From Thamnaconus septentrionalis (Eukaryota; Chordata; Actinopteri; Tetraodontiformes; Monacanthidae), in assembly GCA_009823395.1 (NCBI GenBank), contig CM020517.1, positions 17,232,501 through 17,296,500 of the forward strand: 64,000 nucleotides of DNA, written 5' to 3'. Under the pieces are notes generated by a model. It saw only the letters and a list, made by a program, of their open reading frames with translations. It did not search any database and had not been told where the DNA came from. Position numbers and translations under genes: made by a program. This document shows, piece by piece, positions 33,454-47,160 of this stretch. How positions within the stretch are numbered: the stretch's first letter is position 1; every line of letters starts with the position of its first letter.

Positions 33454-36400
33454 ATTTCTGACAATTTCTTCTGTTCTTCTTGTTGAGATTGTTTGTCTGT
33501 TAGCATTTCCTGTTTTATTTTGACAGTTCCTTCCTCGTAAATGTCAGCTTCTTCCTGTGCTCGTCTACAAGTCCTATGGTTGTGTTCCATATTATCTTCA
33601 CCAGCTCATCAATTATGTCTGGTTGTGAAAGTTTGCCATCACTTCTCAATGACGAATAAAAATACTATTGGTTGAACCTGATCTAAAAAAACAACAACAA
33701 CAACAAAAAAAAAAAAATCCGCTCTACTATTCAGTACACAAGATAAAGAACCAGTGTCCAGGACGAAGAGGTGTGAATAAATAAATACTGGACACCATGT
33801 AGTCACTATTTTCGCACGGCAGCTCAATTTAGAGACCAACGTACGTGTCTGACAGGATGAAACGACAAACAGCAAAGGTTCTGCCTTCAAGCTGGTGTCC
33901 AGTTCGAACTGGACGTCCTTTCCACCAAACCACAGCCTGCAGTGATCTGACTCAACTTTCAGTAAAAAAAAAAAAAAAAAAACAAAACAATAGCAATGGT
34001 CCGCCTGAAACTGAACAGTTTTTACAAAGAGAAAATGGTGACGGCTTGTGTGAAATTCAGTGATGAAAACATTTTTTTGTGTGAAGAGGTTTGATGATTT
34101 TCCTCCCAGTGGCCTGTGTTCCGGGTATTAATGGAGTTTTGGGAGCAAAGACGAATTCCTTCTCCTCCTCGAACCCTTCTGAGGTGTGAGGATTAAAAAA
34201 AAAAAAACCAACCATCCACAGTTAGAGGATGCCAGAGGCTGGAATGGTGGATAGCTAATGATCTTTCTCCAGTCAGCTGGGACCCCCAGACTGGTAAACC
34301 CAACGCCCACATCCCCTGCTCCCCTCGCCTTCCTCCCACGCTGTCTGTCTGTCTGGTCAGAGGGGAGGGAAAGCTTTTTTTTTTTTTGCTTTAGGGGGTG
34401 AAAACACACATACAGGCAAAATGTGTGTGTAGTCAAATACATAGAGTAGCAGAAACATGTCTGGCAGAGGTGAAAATGAGCTTCCAGCCAGGATATCTGT
34501 AAACATCCTCCGTGCCAGGCGGTTTTATTTTATTTTTCATTTTTTTTTTTATGTTGGAACCGGTGGCCCTGGTTCAGGGAGGTTCACACAGACACAGCAC
34601 AGGAAGCTGGAGGCCTGGAGGGAAGAACTCACCTCCCCCACCTCAAACTTTCCTATTTTAGACAAGCGGGACTGATGTCCAGCAGCACTCCAGTGTCTGG
34701 CTCTTTGTTTAAAATAGGAAAGGCACATTTTGTGGCTTAAATTATTACATTTTGTTATATTAAAAAAAATGCGGTTAATGCAAAAAAAAAAAAAAAAAAA
34801 TACTGGATTTGATGCATCAAAATTCAAGAAATGCAGAATTTGTGATTTGTTTTTGTGATTATCAAAACAAACAAACAACCGAGTGTTGAACACTCATTTT
34901 AAACAGAAGGATTTATTTCAGTCACTTCCTCGTTCGTAATTTATTAACCTCCTCCTTTCCAATGTTTTTAAGTATGTTTTTAAGTGTTGGTTCCTGGTTG
35001 ATCATAACTTAAATCTGTCGCTATTAAGAAATATTAAGAATTTATATTTGGGCCAGGCCTTGCTTAATTATCGTGCGTCTGTGTGTTGCCATCAACGAGG
35101 AGGAGTTGTGTGTTATTGTGTGTTGTTGCATCCAGCACTTTTCCTTTTTACCTAAATCAAATTCCCCCAATGGAAGGGAAAATAAAGTTTTGACTGGATA
35201 CAATATGAAACAATGCAGTAACAATGGAAAAAAAAACTCTGGCCGCTAGTGGTAACTGCCATTAGCCATTAGCAGCTACAACTGCAGCTAGTTCCTCTGC
35301 CCAGTGCTCCAGCCTCAGCCGATGACACTGCAGTGCAGGTTTGGCCCTGGTTGTAGATGTTACATGATGTTAATAGTTCACTCTCCCTCTGCACGCCTGT
35401 GCGCACTAATAGCAAAGTCGATGGCACTTTGCATGGACGGCTAAGTGGAGGTTGCTTTCATAAATCAACTGGTGCTGGTGGAATCCCACTATTTCATGAT
35501 GAGTGTGGCTCTGAAGAAACGTTTAAACAGGCAGAACCAGGTGAGGCAAAATGCTCACAGTTTTCTATGATGACTAGATTTAAGTGTTTTAGCCGAGATA
35601 ATAGCAGTGTTTGTAAAAATTGACCGTTTGTGGAAAGTGAAATTGATTTGTGATTTATTTTCTCTTTGAACTCATATTTTAGAAATATGAAGGTGAGATT
35701 CTGTCCTACGTGAAAATGATGTTTTTGCTTTGAGAAATTTTATAGAAAAGGCCTGGTGGTATCGGCAGCAATTTGTGGGAATATTATTTGACAAATGCAT
35801 TGATCAATTCAATTATCAATACCATTTAAAGTTATTTGTGTTACGGTGAGTGGGAGTCTTGCGTTCTGGAATATTCCTGTTGAACTTTTGCCAACAAAAT
35901 CCATGTGTTGCATCCATATGTTTAACATGTGTTGAATTTAAAGACCTGTTTTTAACTTACGAGCCACTCGGTGTTTTTCCAGCGCAAAGCAAACATGACG
36001 GTCTGCAGACACAAGCACTTCCATTTATCCTGGCTGCCGGGACGCTAATACAACTTTTAGAGACTGTGATCCTGGATGAAACTTTGCTGACAAAAGGATA
36101 ACGGTAGCACCGAAACTATATTAGTTTTGTTGTGCAGGGCAAAGCGAGGTTCTAGCATCAAACAGAGGGTTAAGCTGAGACAAAGTCCAACCTTGATGCG
36201 GTGAATGGAACCCAGATGCATCTTTCTGACTTTATGAGCGTGGCTTTGCAGTCGGCTACTGTTCCGCTTGTTTGACACATTTGAGGGTGAAGGAGAACCT
36301 TCACCACACCCCCCGCCCCCCAAACCCCAAACTCAAAGTTAACAAGGGCTTAAGTTTTGTAATCTGCACTAACAAGAGGGGCTGTACCATTTCAGGTCTG

Positions 36401-38452
36401 TGCGGATTTAGTTTGCCCTGGAGGCAGAGAGGCGGACTAATAAGCAAAAACACAGAGCTCACTACCCCTGCCAACGTGCCCTTCAGCTTTATTTACCTTT
36501 TCCCTCTTCCTTTGCTCGGGACACAGACAGCTCAGTGGGAACCTCTGTAGGTAAATCCATAAATATTAACACTCCATATCCGTTCCCACTCTGTTAGCCT
36601 ACTTAACATGCTGAAAGTCTCAGCAGAATGTGTTTACATAACCTCCCTATCGCTTGTGTTCTGTTTGCCGGCTTATTTTATGTCCTATTTCTGTGCCGTA
36701 GCTACTCTTGTTTTGAGTTTTTTTTTTTTTGCTCCCCAACCCCCCCGCCCACCTCTAAAATCTGTTTCTGTGCTGCAGGTACAGCTCTTTTTCCCTCCAC
36801 GTGGGACCTGCAAAGTTTCATTTGCTTTTCTGATTTTAACCAGAAGTGCAGCAGGATAAACTCCCGGTGCGACAGGCAGATACAGCAGCTGAGCTAACTG
36901 CAGTTTAATCTGGAGGTAGAGGCCAGATTAAACCCCGGCCTCTCAATGAGAGATGTCTAAAATTGTGGGAGCTCTTAAAAAAGAGAAAATATTGCATGGA
37001 AGTACTACCAAGCCATACAGCCAGTGGTACACAGTCACTTTTCTAAACTGGTCCCAGCACATTTACTGACCGTGACACACGTATATGGTCACAAACCCTC
37101 GACAAGTCTAGCTAGCATCTCAAAATTAAATCGTAGTTAAACATAACAATACTAATCATCGATACATGTAATTTAGTAGACTTGAAATTGGCACCAACCT
37201 GTTGAAACAGGAATAACTGGTTGAGACACAAGCGACTGCTTTCTCTCTTCCAAGCCTCCTTAGCAGAATGAGGAAGTAGCTTCAGTCCGCCTGTCAGTGA
37301 CTGAGCAATATCGCTGCACTGCCGCCTAGTGACCAACCAAGGGATCTTCCACTGACTATAGTTTGGTTTAACCATAAAACAAATGTTTGAAATGAATCAG
37401 TTTCCTTTTGAAATAATAATACTCTGAACGGCATCCCAAAATTCCATGAAAAAAAAAACACAAATGCGACAATACACTGTGTGCGTCACAATGGCAGTAT
37501 TGCAAAATTTTCCTGTTGCAGAGAGCCAAGTTTCAGTGAATTTAGCTCACCTGCGGCAAAACCTGTTCTTTCAACTTAAAGGAGAAAAAAAACCAACATT
37601 ATTTAAACTGTTATTCACGGCTCCAGTCTGCCAGTGGCATTGAGGAATCATACACATAAATTAAAGGAGGGGCATTAACGGAGAGGAGCTCTCCTCACGT
37701 CTGGCTAACTGCTCTTTAAGTCCTCTGGCCAGGCGCTCCATCAGCTCCAACAGCGGTCCTTGGGTCGCGGCCCACTATAATAATATCTGCTTGATATATT
37801 AGCGACGCAATACTGCGGTCTGCCCCGCCATCCGTCACCGTACACTTCTGGAGAAATTAAGTCGGCAGACCATGAAAAAGTCACTAAATCCTGAGAGGAA
37901 GTGGCCAAGTTGAGGGTCGCTGAGGAAAGAAAGGAGGGACGCGAAGGCAGACGTGTGTGCGTGCACGATCGGTTCTTAATAATTTTCCAGCTCACGCAAC
38001 CTCAGCTGCGTCTGTTAGCGTAGCGCTGGGATTGGCAGTGAAGAGGCTGAAGAGGCGTGGACCGGAGAAAGAAGGGGAGAGGCTGAGGGAGGTGAGGGCA
38101 GCCGATCCGACCGGCTTCCCACAGTTTCGGCGGGATCGTGAGAAAGGCGGCGAGGACTGAGCCCAGCCGTCCGCAGTGCTGAGCTAATTGATTTAAGCTG
38201 TTTCAGCGGGGGGAGGATTTACCTTGCTGGTAATTAGCGGTGATTTCTGACAGCGCAGCGGTTCGCCCGGGGGGGGGGCTGAGAGAAGCCTGCAGACAGA
38301 TTTACACTGCAGGATCAAACCTGAAAAAGAGAAAAAAAAAAAAAAAAAACTCACTTTGTGTGTATGAGTTCAAATCTGCTAAATCTTGTGACACTGAATT
38401 TGTGATCACACTAAGATCTCAGTCAGGATATGTGAACAACAAAACCCTCACT

Positions 38453-38700
38453 TAAAGGTTAAGTCTGTAATACTTGGAAATTCTGAAGAAGAAACAACGA
38501 CACCAAGTGGTTACATTTCAGATTTCCCCATCTTTCACCCCCCCCTTCGCTTGCCAGTGAACTACGATGGCCTTTCATTTGAAGACTCGAGCGTTCACCC
38601 TAAATACGAAATGCGCTGTCAGGCAGCTGGATTGTCCACACCAGGCTTCCTTAGAAGTTTGGTGGTGCCAGATGGCAGCTAACTAGAATATAAAAACCAT
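38453..38700 (+). mobile_element. MITE family B copy
   Basis: It starts ttaaaggttaagtctgtaat, then acttggaaattctgaagaagaaac, acaccaagtggttacattt, cttgccagtgaactacgatggcc, agctggattgtccacaccaggcttccttagaag and cagctaact. These are the same blocks, in reverse, as 16735-17098. Confidence 0.75.
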
Positions 38701-41700
38701 AAATCAAGTCAAATTGTACGCACTCCCCCTCGAATGAATGTTCATCAAGTTGTATGATATTCATCAAGTTCTTTAAGAACTTGTATAAAATCAGAGTTAG
38801 AAATGGTGCAAATGATCTGCAGTAGGATCGAAAGGCAGGGTTAGATGACTGTCAGACGACCTGACAGCCTTTCAGAGATTGAAGCAACTGAAGTAGGGCA
38901 ACATGGAAATGACAAAGTATGGAGACAGTCTGGGTTAAATAAGATGAAGTCAACAAGATCAATCCAGTTTGGAAGCAGTCCGCAGTGTCTCACTCATTTT
39001 TTTTGTATTTTGTTATTTTTCATCAGGCAGCACTGTACTTCCGAGCTCTCTCCCTTTCTTCTAAATATGGAATCCCACATGGAGGAGGACTTTTTCCCAT
39101 TCATTTGGACAAAATTTCAAAGGATCCAAAGTGTGTCGCAGTGACAGAAATGGCAGACTTGAGCCCTAAATTCAGCAACCGAAGCATCGCAGTGCCAAAT
39201 CTGACTTTGCTCTATATTAAGCCGACCGGCTGCGATAACCTCCTGGGTGACTGAGGAGCGAGAAAATCTGCTTTACCTTGATTCCCCTGAAAGTGTTTTC
39301 CTCCACTTGAAGGATCGTATCGTGTATCGTGACGTTAGTTCAGTGGCTGCCGTATATTGAAACGTCAGGTTGCCTCAGCACAAACTAGGCTGACGTGCTG
39401 ACACGTGTGGAAATGAAACACGCGGAGCAAAGCGACTTCGGCTCTCAGCGTCTGAAGTGGTTTACATCCGTGGCAGAACCGTGTTCAACGGTCAGAAAAA
39501 AAAGTTGGAATATCAGAGAGACGACATCGTCGTCTGTCTTCATATGTCAAAAATGTGCTGAGACAGACGTTGGTCCTGGGTTTTCTTCAGCTCTCTGTGT
39601 TGAAGAGGGATGGATGGAAATAAAGGTGTGAAACCAGAAAGGTTCAATTTTTTTTAAATCGAAATCAAATCTGATTATATTTTATATAAGATAAGAATGA
39701 TAACCCATTCAGCCTGTATCTTCACTATTGCCTCAGAAAAATGGATTTATACATATATAAATTGTATTGAAAACAGGTATAATCTGGGAGCTGCAGCAGA
39801 TGAAGATGGATGAGCACAAGAGGAAGCGGCAGTGACTTTGCACGCGTCCTAAACACTGCAACCTGCTGCAGGATCAGTAGGTGCGATGCATTTGGGACGA
39901 TCACGCGCTAGGAAGGGGAAGAGGAAGAAAGCTCATTTAGCCTCCAGTCTCTGTGCCCAGTGAAACATGAAATATTCATCTCATGCATATTTGGTGGGAG
40001 AGCTTTAAGGCTCTCTTGCGGATCCGCATTCAGCTCAATTCCGCTGCAAAAACAAACGCTCAAGCCGGCCGCCGCGCAATCGCCGCCATTAGACCGACTT
40101 TATCCAGCGTTTTTCAACAAAAAGCGCTACACTGTATTATCTCCTGTGGCCTGGCCGGCTGCCAAACTACCCCTCCAGAAAAGAAAGTTTGCATTCTGTC
40201 AGTCTGTCCTGTTGAGCTAATGTGTGCACAGTGTGAAGAAAATATATCACAAGCTTAAGCAAATGATCTCCTATCCATATCATTAAAGGTGCTTCCAGCA
40301 TATTTTCATCATAATGCAAACAGGGGAGTTTGATGTAACAGACAGGAAGGGATTTGTATTTTAATCCCTGCATTACGAGACTCTAACACGCAGACGTAGG
40401 TTCGGTCTGACAAGACTGGAGCAAACTTCAGCGGACTTCTCTGCACCGAGCAAACTTCTCTTCTTGCTCGTAAGAATAATAAAAGGTCCGTGACTTTGGG
40501 CGAGTGCAACAGAAAAGGTGAAATACGCCGCCATGATGAGTAATTCTTATTCTCCTGGATGACTGTGGCTGACCTCGACACTGTCACAGGCATTTGATAT
40601 ACACGCTGCAGCTGCAACTGGGAGCTCAGGGGGCAGAGAGGAGGACAACCTGGATCTGTCGTTTAAAAGAGTTGATTTTTAATTTTGGAAATAACGTCTA
40701 CCTGTATTTGAACGGGTTCGATGATGCCGCTTGACCCTGAAAACCCTGAAACCTTGCAACAATGCAGCTTGACTACATGCGAGACGTACCTAATAAAGCG
40801 GCCGATGAGCGGACATCGCCTTTGCAATGTTACAGAAGAATACACACAGAGACCGACAGCAGCAGTTGTGCCCAACGCGCACAATGCACTTAACTCCATG
40901 AAGCAAAAATCATTAAACAGACTTTGATGTTGGAAAGGATTTTTTGTTCAGCCTTTGTGTGGAAGGACTTCACCTTCACTTAATTATCCCATGTTCCTCT
41001 GTGGAGGTGAACAGTTGAGTAGGTGCGGCTTATCATCCAGGGCATCGCTTCCATTGATAAATGAAACCTTGATAAACCCCCCCCCCCGTCTGGCGCTGAT
41101 GCCCTTGGAGCGTAATCATGTGTGGATACACTAATCTTTACATTGGAGGAGGAGAGGGCGTTTGTGAATCATTATTCATCATTCAAGATGAAGCCTGCAT
41201 TCCCATCACTTCGGAGGGAGGAGTTATGGGGCGCTTTTATCTTCTTTGGCCGTTCTTGAGGCTTCTCAAAAGCACCTGAAGACCCTCACAGCCACACATT
41301 GATTTTTTTATTACAATCATCGTAGTTTGAAAGGGCATACAATGAACTGTGATGACAAAAAGTATAAAATTTAAGAGCAGATTATTAGGTCATTGATAGT
41401 GATTGGTTTCAAGCTTTACTGATATTTTGATTATTTTGTGTTACAAGTGCTCTATTTCGGAAATAAACACTGAATTCCCCTTTATTTAGCTAAAGATACG
41501 AAGCCATAAAACTGTGAATTTTAATTCTTAGTCACCGCTGCCGTGATTGAATCTCGTGGGTGTTGGACACAATTCCAGGTTGACAAAAACACCATTGAAA
41601 TAAACAGAGAAGTAAAATACTCAGTTTCAGCGAACAGGGGAGGCCGAGCAGCGGGCGCCTCGTGAGGTTTCCTCAGGACGCCGCTGTTCCCGCTGCCGTC

Positions 41701-43390
41701 AGCATCCAGCAGTGACCAAAAAAAAAAAGAACTTCCATGCCGGGAAGAGGAGGAAGAGGAGGAGGAGGAGATGTTTATCTCCTTGGTTGGGCCGCCCCGT
41801 CTAATCCCCGCCTCTGCTGGGGCAGCAGGAGGTCTGAGATTAGGAGATGAGGCCCCCGTTTGACTCGCTCCGCTAATCTCTGCCTGTTTTGACACCTTTT
41901 TCCTCGTCCTCACATCCGCACGTCCTCGCTCAGCTTCCTGCCCCCCCCAGCCGTGATAAGGAAGCACAGCTGTTACTGTCAGCGACGTGATGGGACGCCA
42001 CAGGACGCCCTTTGCACTGTTTGGACAATAAGAAGGAGATAAGGGCCCCCCGCCAGGACAGATTACGGGACCCTACGATGATAAACAACCGAGTTTACCC
42101 CCCCTCTCCTCAAAAAGTGTTTGGCAGCGTTTCCACAGGCTCTCAAAAAACAACGAACCAAGAGAGAGAGGGAAGAAGCGAGAAGACAGGATGTTTTGGA
42201 AGGCCACAGATTCTCCGCCGGGGGAGGAAGCCTCATTCACAGGCGACGTTGTTCTAAAAAAAAATTGCGTGTATGACTTTGTTTGAGCGGTGACAGTGTG
42301 GAGATAGAAAAGGGACGTGGGAGGAGAAAATTTACAGCATGGCGTAAAATTGAGGCTGGCGCACAGATGAGAGCAACACATGTTTTCACCAGAGAGGCTC
42401 AGAAATTTCAAGAAGTTAAAAACAAAACAAATGAGAGGTTAAATGCTCTGAAGAAATTTGTTTTATTGTAAAGACTGTTTTCACTTGCTTCGGAAGAAGT
42501 TGCAACAATCTTCATTGTAAAAGCAGCATAATCTCATCAGTTTGGTCATTGTGGGATCAGTAGATCAGTGGTATCAGGGCCAGTATCACTCTGCATAAAG
42601 AGCTGGATGTCTGCCAGTCATTAAAAAATAACATTCTGCTTGGAACAACATCACAATCACTGCCTGAGATCAGGTCAGAATACTTTAGTCCAAGCTACTG
42701 GCAACCCTGTTGTAGTTTACATTTAGTCATCAATATACACAAACAGAACATCGAGATGCAAATTTAAAATATCAGTTTCATGATACTGGTATTGATGGAT
42801 ACCAATACCAACATGGTATTGATGTTATCAATGTCTGGCTCCATTCTACACTACATTCTACATTTCCAGCATTGCAGGCCGGTTCCTACATAAACAAACA
42901 AGCTGAAGCTAAACCGCCTAATGAGACGGATGAATGTGGAGGTGCAGGAGAAGAGACACTCCATCACGCCGACCCTCATGTGTCCTACAAGCAGCGGCCT
43001 CATGTTACAGGAGTCTGTAGGCCACAGAGTGCACCTGAGCCATTAATGGGACAGTTTTGTATGACAAACAGCCAATTAGGGGATTTTCCAAACAGGCTGA
43101 TCATGTTTTAGGGAGAAAGAGAGAAAAAAAACAACAACAACAACTTCATAACACAAACACAGCCAGTCACTGTGAGTTCATTGAAAATGAAGAGCATCAG
43201 GTGACCAGAACATTGTTGTACTTATATGAAAAGCCAAACGCACAATATGATGGATTTGCTATTATTTCTGTCTGCCAGTAACATAAAACGGCTCATTCTG
43301 CAAAGTCAAGAGTTTCATTATTTTTGCTGCTTCACTCTTAATAATGTGCTCTCACAGCGCCAACTTGTCTGACACTTCCAGGCACCAATT
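38701..43390. other. Non-coding stretch with probable regulatory DNA
   Basis: A strong-looking acceptor at 39020-39026 (ttatttttcatcag) precedes a 75-codon open frame ending at 39254 (KYGIPHGGGLFPIHLDKISK within), but no partner exon is visible. A conserved-looking block lies at 39915-40170. GAG/GGA runs lie near 41740-41770. The rest is AT-rich filler. Confidence 0.45.
39915..40170. promoter_or_regulatory. Probable conserved enhancer-like block
   Basis: This is dense, non-repetitive sequence with catgaaatattcat and catgcatattt (POU-like sites side by side at about 39964-39993), ctcatttag, gccattaga and acactgtattatctcc. The density resembles vertebrate conserved non-coding elements. Not tested by alignment. 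Confidence 0.3.
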
Positions 43391-43397
43391 TCATTTT

Positions 43398-43630
43398 GAA
43401 GCAAGTCTCTGCATTTCACAGTCAATCAGCTTCATTTCAGTGGTGCTGAAAGCAGAAAGCATCTGCTGGGAGCTGATCTTGAGCTCCTCAGAAGAAGGCT
43501 GACTAGACAAATACACAACATGGAAGCTCTGTCCGTTAGATGCTGTTAAAGAGATCGGCCATGATGCACAAAGGACAGTTTTAACACAACTGGATGGCAC
43601 AAAAAAAGTTTCTATTTTTCCACACCAGAG
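43398..43630 (-). CDS. Weak candidate terminal coding exon on the minus strand
   Basis: On the minus strand a good acceptor (ctttttttgtgccatccag, ending at about 43591) leads into an open frame of about 64 codons with mixed, coding-like codon use. It includes SLTASNGQSFHVVYLSSQP and ends EMKLIDCEMQRLASK-stop at about 43398. The same frame continues open upstream to about 43630. Another minus-strand open frame lies just upstream (43708-44001, with MWADDQLVFTVEDFGAVF). No donor in that segment gives the right phase for simple joining. It may be two exons of an unknown gene, a decayed gene, or chance. No family is recognised. Confidence 0.22.
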
Positions 43631-43707
43631 TTTAGAAAAAACACTGCTGTGTTACACCAGTAAATAATCTACTTTATCAAGACCAAAATCTAATTGGTCT
43701 GCAGCTG

Positions 43708-44001
43708 CTATGTCAGACTCAAGGCTTTCCAATCACCTTCTTTTTTTAGCGGACCTCTGCTTTGCCAACCCAGGACGAGAGAAAAACTGACTTTTCCAGG
43801 CTTCCTCCTGGATTCTGATGCCATCTCGGCACAAAATACTGCACCAAAATCCTCAACAGTAAACACTAGTTGATCATCAGCCCACATTCTGCTTGTGGAT
43901 GCAAGAAATCTTACAACCACTGCATGTTGATCAGGACTAAATCTAGACCCACTCTGTCTAACAGGAGAAGTAAAAATGCAGTTAATGCAGATAAAAACCA
44001 A
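43708..44001 (-). other. Minus-strand open frame upstream of the 43.4 kb candidate
   Basis: There are 97 codons on the minus strand with protein-like composition (for example RFSPDQHAVVVRFLASTS). A possible donor is GGAAAA|gtcagt inside it. The splice phases with the downstream candidate do not agree, so it is listed only as a possible partner. No known domain. Confidence 0.15.
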
Positions 44002-44235
44002 AAGGGAAATAAATTCATGGAGCCTGGCTCATGAAGAAGCTGTGAGGGTGCGTGGAGGAGCTGTGGGGTCACCACAGGCCTCTGCCACCTGGGAGGGAGG
44101 CAGCTATCTTGCGTGATTGAGGTTTCAGCGCAAACACAAGCCGTTCACATCCCCACGGCTGTCATTTCAACTCCGATCATAGAAATTCTGAGCCGAACCT
44201 GCAGGAACCCTCACCGTCCTCCAGGGAGAAGGCTC

Positions 44236-44273
44236 GTGTGTGTGTGTGTGTGTGGGTGTGTGTGTGTGTGTGT
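44236..44273. repeat. (GT)n microsatellite
   Basis: GT units with one ggg interruption. Confidence 0.9.
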
Positions 44274-44587
44274 TTAGCGGGCAAGGGGGAACTTTACAGA
44301 GGCTGCAAAAAAAAACAACCATCTCTCTGTTGGAAAACACATAAATCCTTAAATGGCTCTAATTTCTTTTTCCTTTTCCAACTAGGTGCGTTTACAATCA
44401 CTTTTTTTTTTTTTTTTTTAATCAATGTGACTGAATAGTTTCAAGAGGGCAGATTGATCATTTTGACCCGGCAGCATTTAAGGTAGAGTTGGTTTTGATT
44501 AACATGTCAAAAAACTGCAACTGCAACACTAAGGACACATTCATCTTTACAGTATCAGCTATTTTCACATGGTCATATGGTGGCATT

Positions 44588-44718
44588 TGATTGGATCAAA
44601 AGCAGAGACGCACCACCGCTTATAATCCAATTGAAATTTCAATCGGATTGGGCCAGTCTAATTGGAGCCGAGTGTTTACAGGGCATGATTTTCATCAAGT
44701 CTGCGTTTGATCCAATCA
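44588..44718. mobile_element. Short MITE with 13-bp perfect terminal inverted repeats
   Basis: TGATTGGATCAAA at 44588-44600 is the exact reverse complement of TTTGATCCAATCA at 44706-44718. The interior carries ccaattgaaatttcaatcgg and gtgtttacagggca, which is typical of a small fish element that folds into a stem. No ORF. Confidence 0.7.
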
Positions 44719-47160
44719 CTTTTTCTGCATGCATCCATGTCCATCCATGGCTGAGTACAAAATCAGAAACTTGACACTGAAATTGAAATTTTAGGTTTAA
44801 CAGTCAGAAGAACTTCCATAACAGTCCAGGTCATTATTGATGCTACACTTCTGAAGTGAAATGTTTGTATTGCAGTGTTTCACACCAATGTATTCTGGCT
44901 TTGTGTCACAAGAAAGTTGGCAGAATGCGAAAGCAGCGCGACACGTCGACTTCAACAACATACATTTGTTGCAGTTCTTTCTCTGGCACGCCATTGTGTG
45001 GTGTTTTTTGTATACCGGCACATGCTAAAGCGGTGCTCACAAGAACAATGGAAAATTACTTTTTGCTTTTTCAAACAGAAACTGGAATGGCGTCAACTTG
45101 AATGTAACCCCTGTTCTATCGGTGGGCATTCTACCTTCCAAAGTTACGTGGAGTGTAAACTATGAAAAATGGTAAGACAGGTGGAGAATGATGGAAAGTG
45201 AACACTTAACACCTACACTGAGGCTGTGTCCAAAATCACTCACTAGCCAGCACTAGCATATGACAGGAATGGCATATCCACTGTATACTGAACTATACAG
45301 TGAATAGTGAGTGGTTTGGAACACTGCCTGAAACTTTTCTTAAAATCAGTCATCTCCTTCTGTACAAGTTCAAAGTCTTGGCCTTGTGCGCGACAAAGCG
45401 TCACACATCACAGTTCAAACAGACGTCCAACTGCGGAGGAAGACCCCCGCAGTGTGTCAGAAAGCCCCAGATCAGCTGCTGGCTGGAAGATGAATGTTCA
45501 CAAAGACAGGGGGCAGTTGTAAGGTCTTGTCAGAGTCAGACGACAGGGTTTTTTCCCCTCCCATTCATACAAATCCAGGTGTTAGTGTTGTAAATGAAAT
45601 GGTGGACAGACAACCAAGATTGTGTAGCGCTCTCACACACTTGCTTTTCTCAACGTAGGTCTTTTCCTGCAGGTCCCTTGTGAGCCTTTTAAACAACCGT
45701 ATCCTGCGCAGCTTTGGCCAAAGCTGTACATCACCGCTGACACGTAGCCATAACTCTCCCTCCCCCGACTCCCAAAGTCTTCCTTTCAAAAACCAAGAAA
45801 TGGGGAAACACCACCGAGGTTGCACAAATGCAAAAAGGCTGTCAAAAGCTGTTTGGCTTTAAGGTGACGTTTACATGCTAGCAGCAACAAAAATGTCAAA
45901 CTATATGTGAAGGAGTCACATTTGCTGGCACCTTTGAACAATTTTGAGAGGGCAGTTGTAAATCTACCATTAGCATTACTCATAATCACTATGATATCTG
46001 TAAATATGGTTGTGTTAGCAGAAGTTAGCATTTCTTCAACAAACCACCTTCCCTCAGCTCAGACCATCGAACATAAACCGCCACCGTTTCAACTTTATTT
46101 TCACCGCTGCCGTTTCTATAAACTTCTCTGGGCAAATCTTCAAAATGTGAATTAAAAGACATTTACGAAAACACGCTCAGATATGCGTGACTGTAATAAC
46201 AGTTTAATAACAAGCTTTGCTTAACGGCTCAGTCTGAAACTTACAACTACATATACAGAGCATGTCAATGGACAACGGCTTTAAAACAAGATTACAAACC
46301 TTTCTCTTTAGTCACTATATTCTCAGGGGGTCGACACCCCAACCTGCTGAGATGGCTGAGAGTTCCAGTTGGATTAAAATGGCAAATAAAGATTTGACCG
46401 ACACGTTAAGTGAAGAAATGACAAAAGGACTTTCAGTGGAGTGTCTGCCACCAGCCGTCCAACTGCAAAACTCATATTCTGTGGTGTGTGGGTGTTGCAG
46501 TGTCTTCATCTTCAAAGTGGCTGATCCAGAAAAAAAAAAAAAAGCCACAAACAGAAAATCATTTACAAAATGGTTGAAAATCTCAATTTGGATTTAAACT
46601 CATTTCCTCTTTCAGCGACGCTCGTTTCAGCGACGCAACGACTTGATAATTTCCTATTCAACTTATGCAAATCCCGTCACAATGTGCGGCTGTTGCAAAG
46701 TGTTGCGTTACTGTAAGCCGGCTCGAGCGTCGAGCCCAGAGCAGTCCTCCCTTTGGGTTTTCACAGCAACGCCGCCTGCACGGGTAGCTTGACACCGGGG
46801 ATGCAGAATGAATAATAGATGTGTGCGTTACTTCACCCAAACGGATGAATAATTCAGGACGGGGCAGGCAGGGCGCGCCAGAGAACAGAGACGCGCGATG
46901 GCCGAGCTCGCCGTCCCGCTGCCTGCTGAAGGGATTTAGTGTCAAAAAAAAACAACAAACTCAGCGCCACCGTCGGAGCACATCGGGCCACTGCGACAAA
47001 CAAGACAAGCTACACATGCAGATACACTCGGCTACCGAGACATGTGACCAGAAGTGCGACGCACAAGCGTTCACACACATCCCTCAGGAAAGGCTGGGAT
47101 TAAAGAAGCTGAATAGGGAGCCTGGGCTGAAGACTGTGTGGAGAAGGAGCAGTGGTGTAA

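Larger units (their letters stand above)
30340..38450. other. Non-coding stretch
   Basis: It contains a SINE remnant (31325-31480), a GT repeat (32547-32582), AAT repeat (33426-33453), several poly-A/T runs (33010, 33705, 33965, 34370, 34782, 36719 and 38330) and GC-rich blocks at 30530-30880 and 37690-38160. Two small exon-like pieces are noted only here. One is 35413-35540 (ctaatag|C ... CCAG|gtgagg, open frame with HGRLSGGCFHKSTGAGG). The other is 38039-38091 (ttggcag|TG ... GAG|gtgagg, KRLKRRGPEKEGERLRE). Neither has supporting neighbours. Confidence 0.45.
44002..47160. other. Non-coding stretch
   Basis: It holds a GT repeat (44236-44273), poly-T (44400-44419), a 131-bp MITE (44588-44718) and unremarkable sequence. 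Minus-strand frames at 45565-46031 look protein-like but overlap each other in different frames, with no splice logic. Confidence 0.45.

Noticed and set aside
35413..35540. Exon-like piece with HGRLSGGCFHKSTGAGG and donor CCAG|gtgagg
   Set aside because: The acceptor is weak, codon use is not coding-like, and no partner exon exists nearby.
38985..39254. Open frame with KYGIPHGGGLFPIHLDKISK after a good acceptor
   Set aside because: The frame is already open before the acceptor, codon use is AT-rich and no upstream exon is in phase. Mentioned only in the stretch description.
45565..46031. Two overlapping minus-strand frames that look protein-like
   Set aside because: They overlap in different frames without splice sites. 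Similar frames appear on the other strand, so the impression of coding is not reliable.
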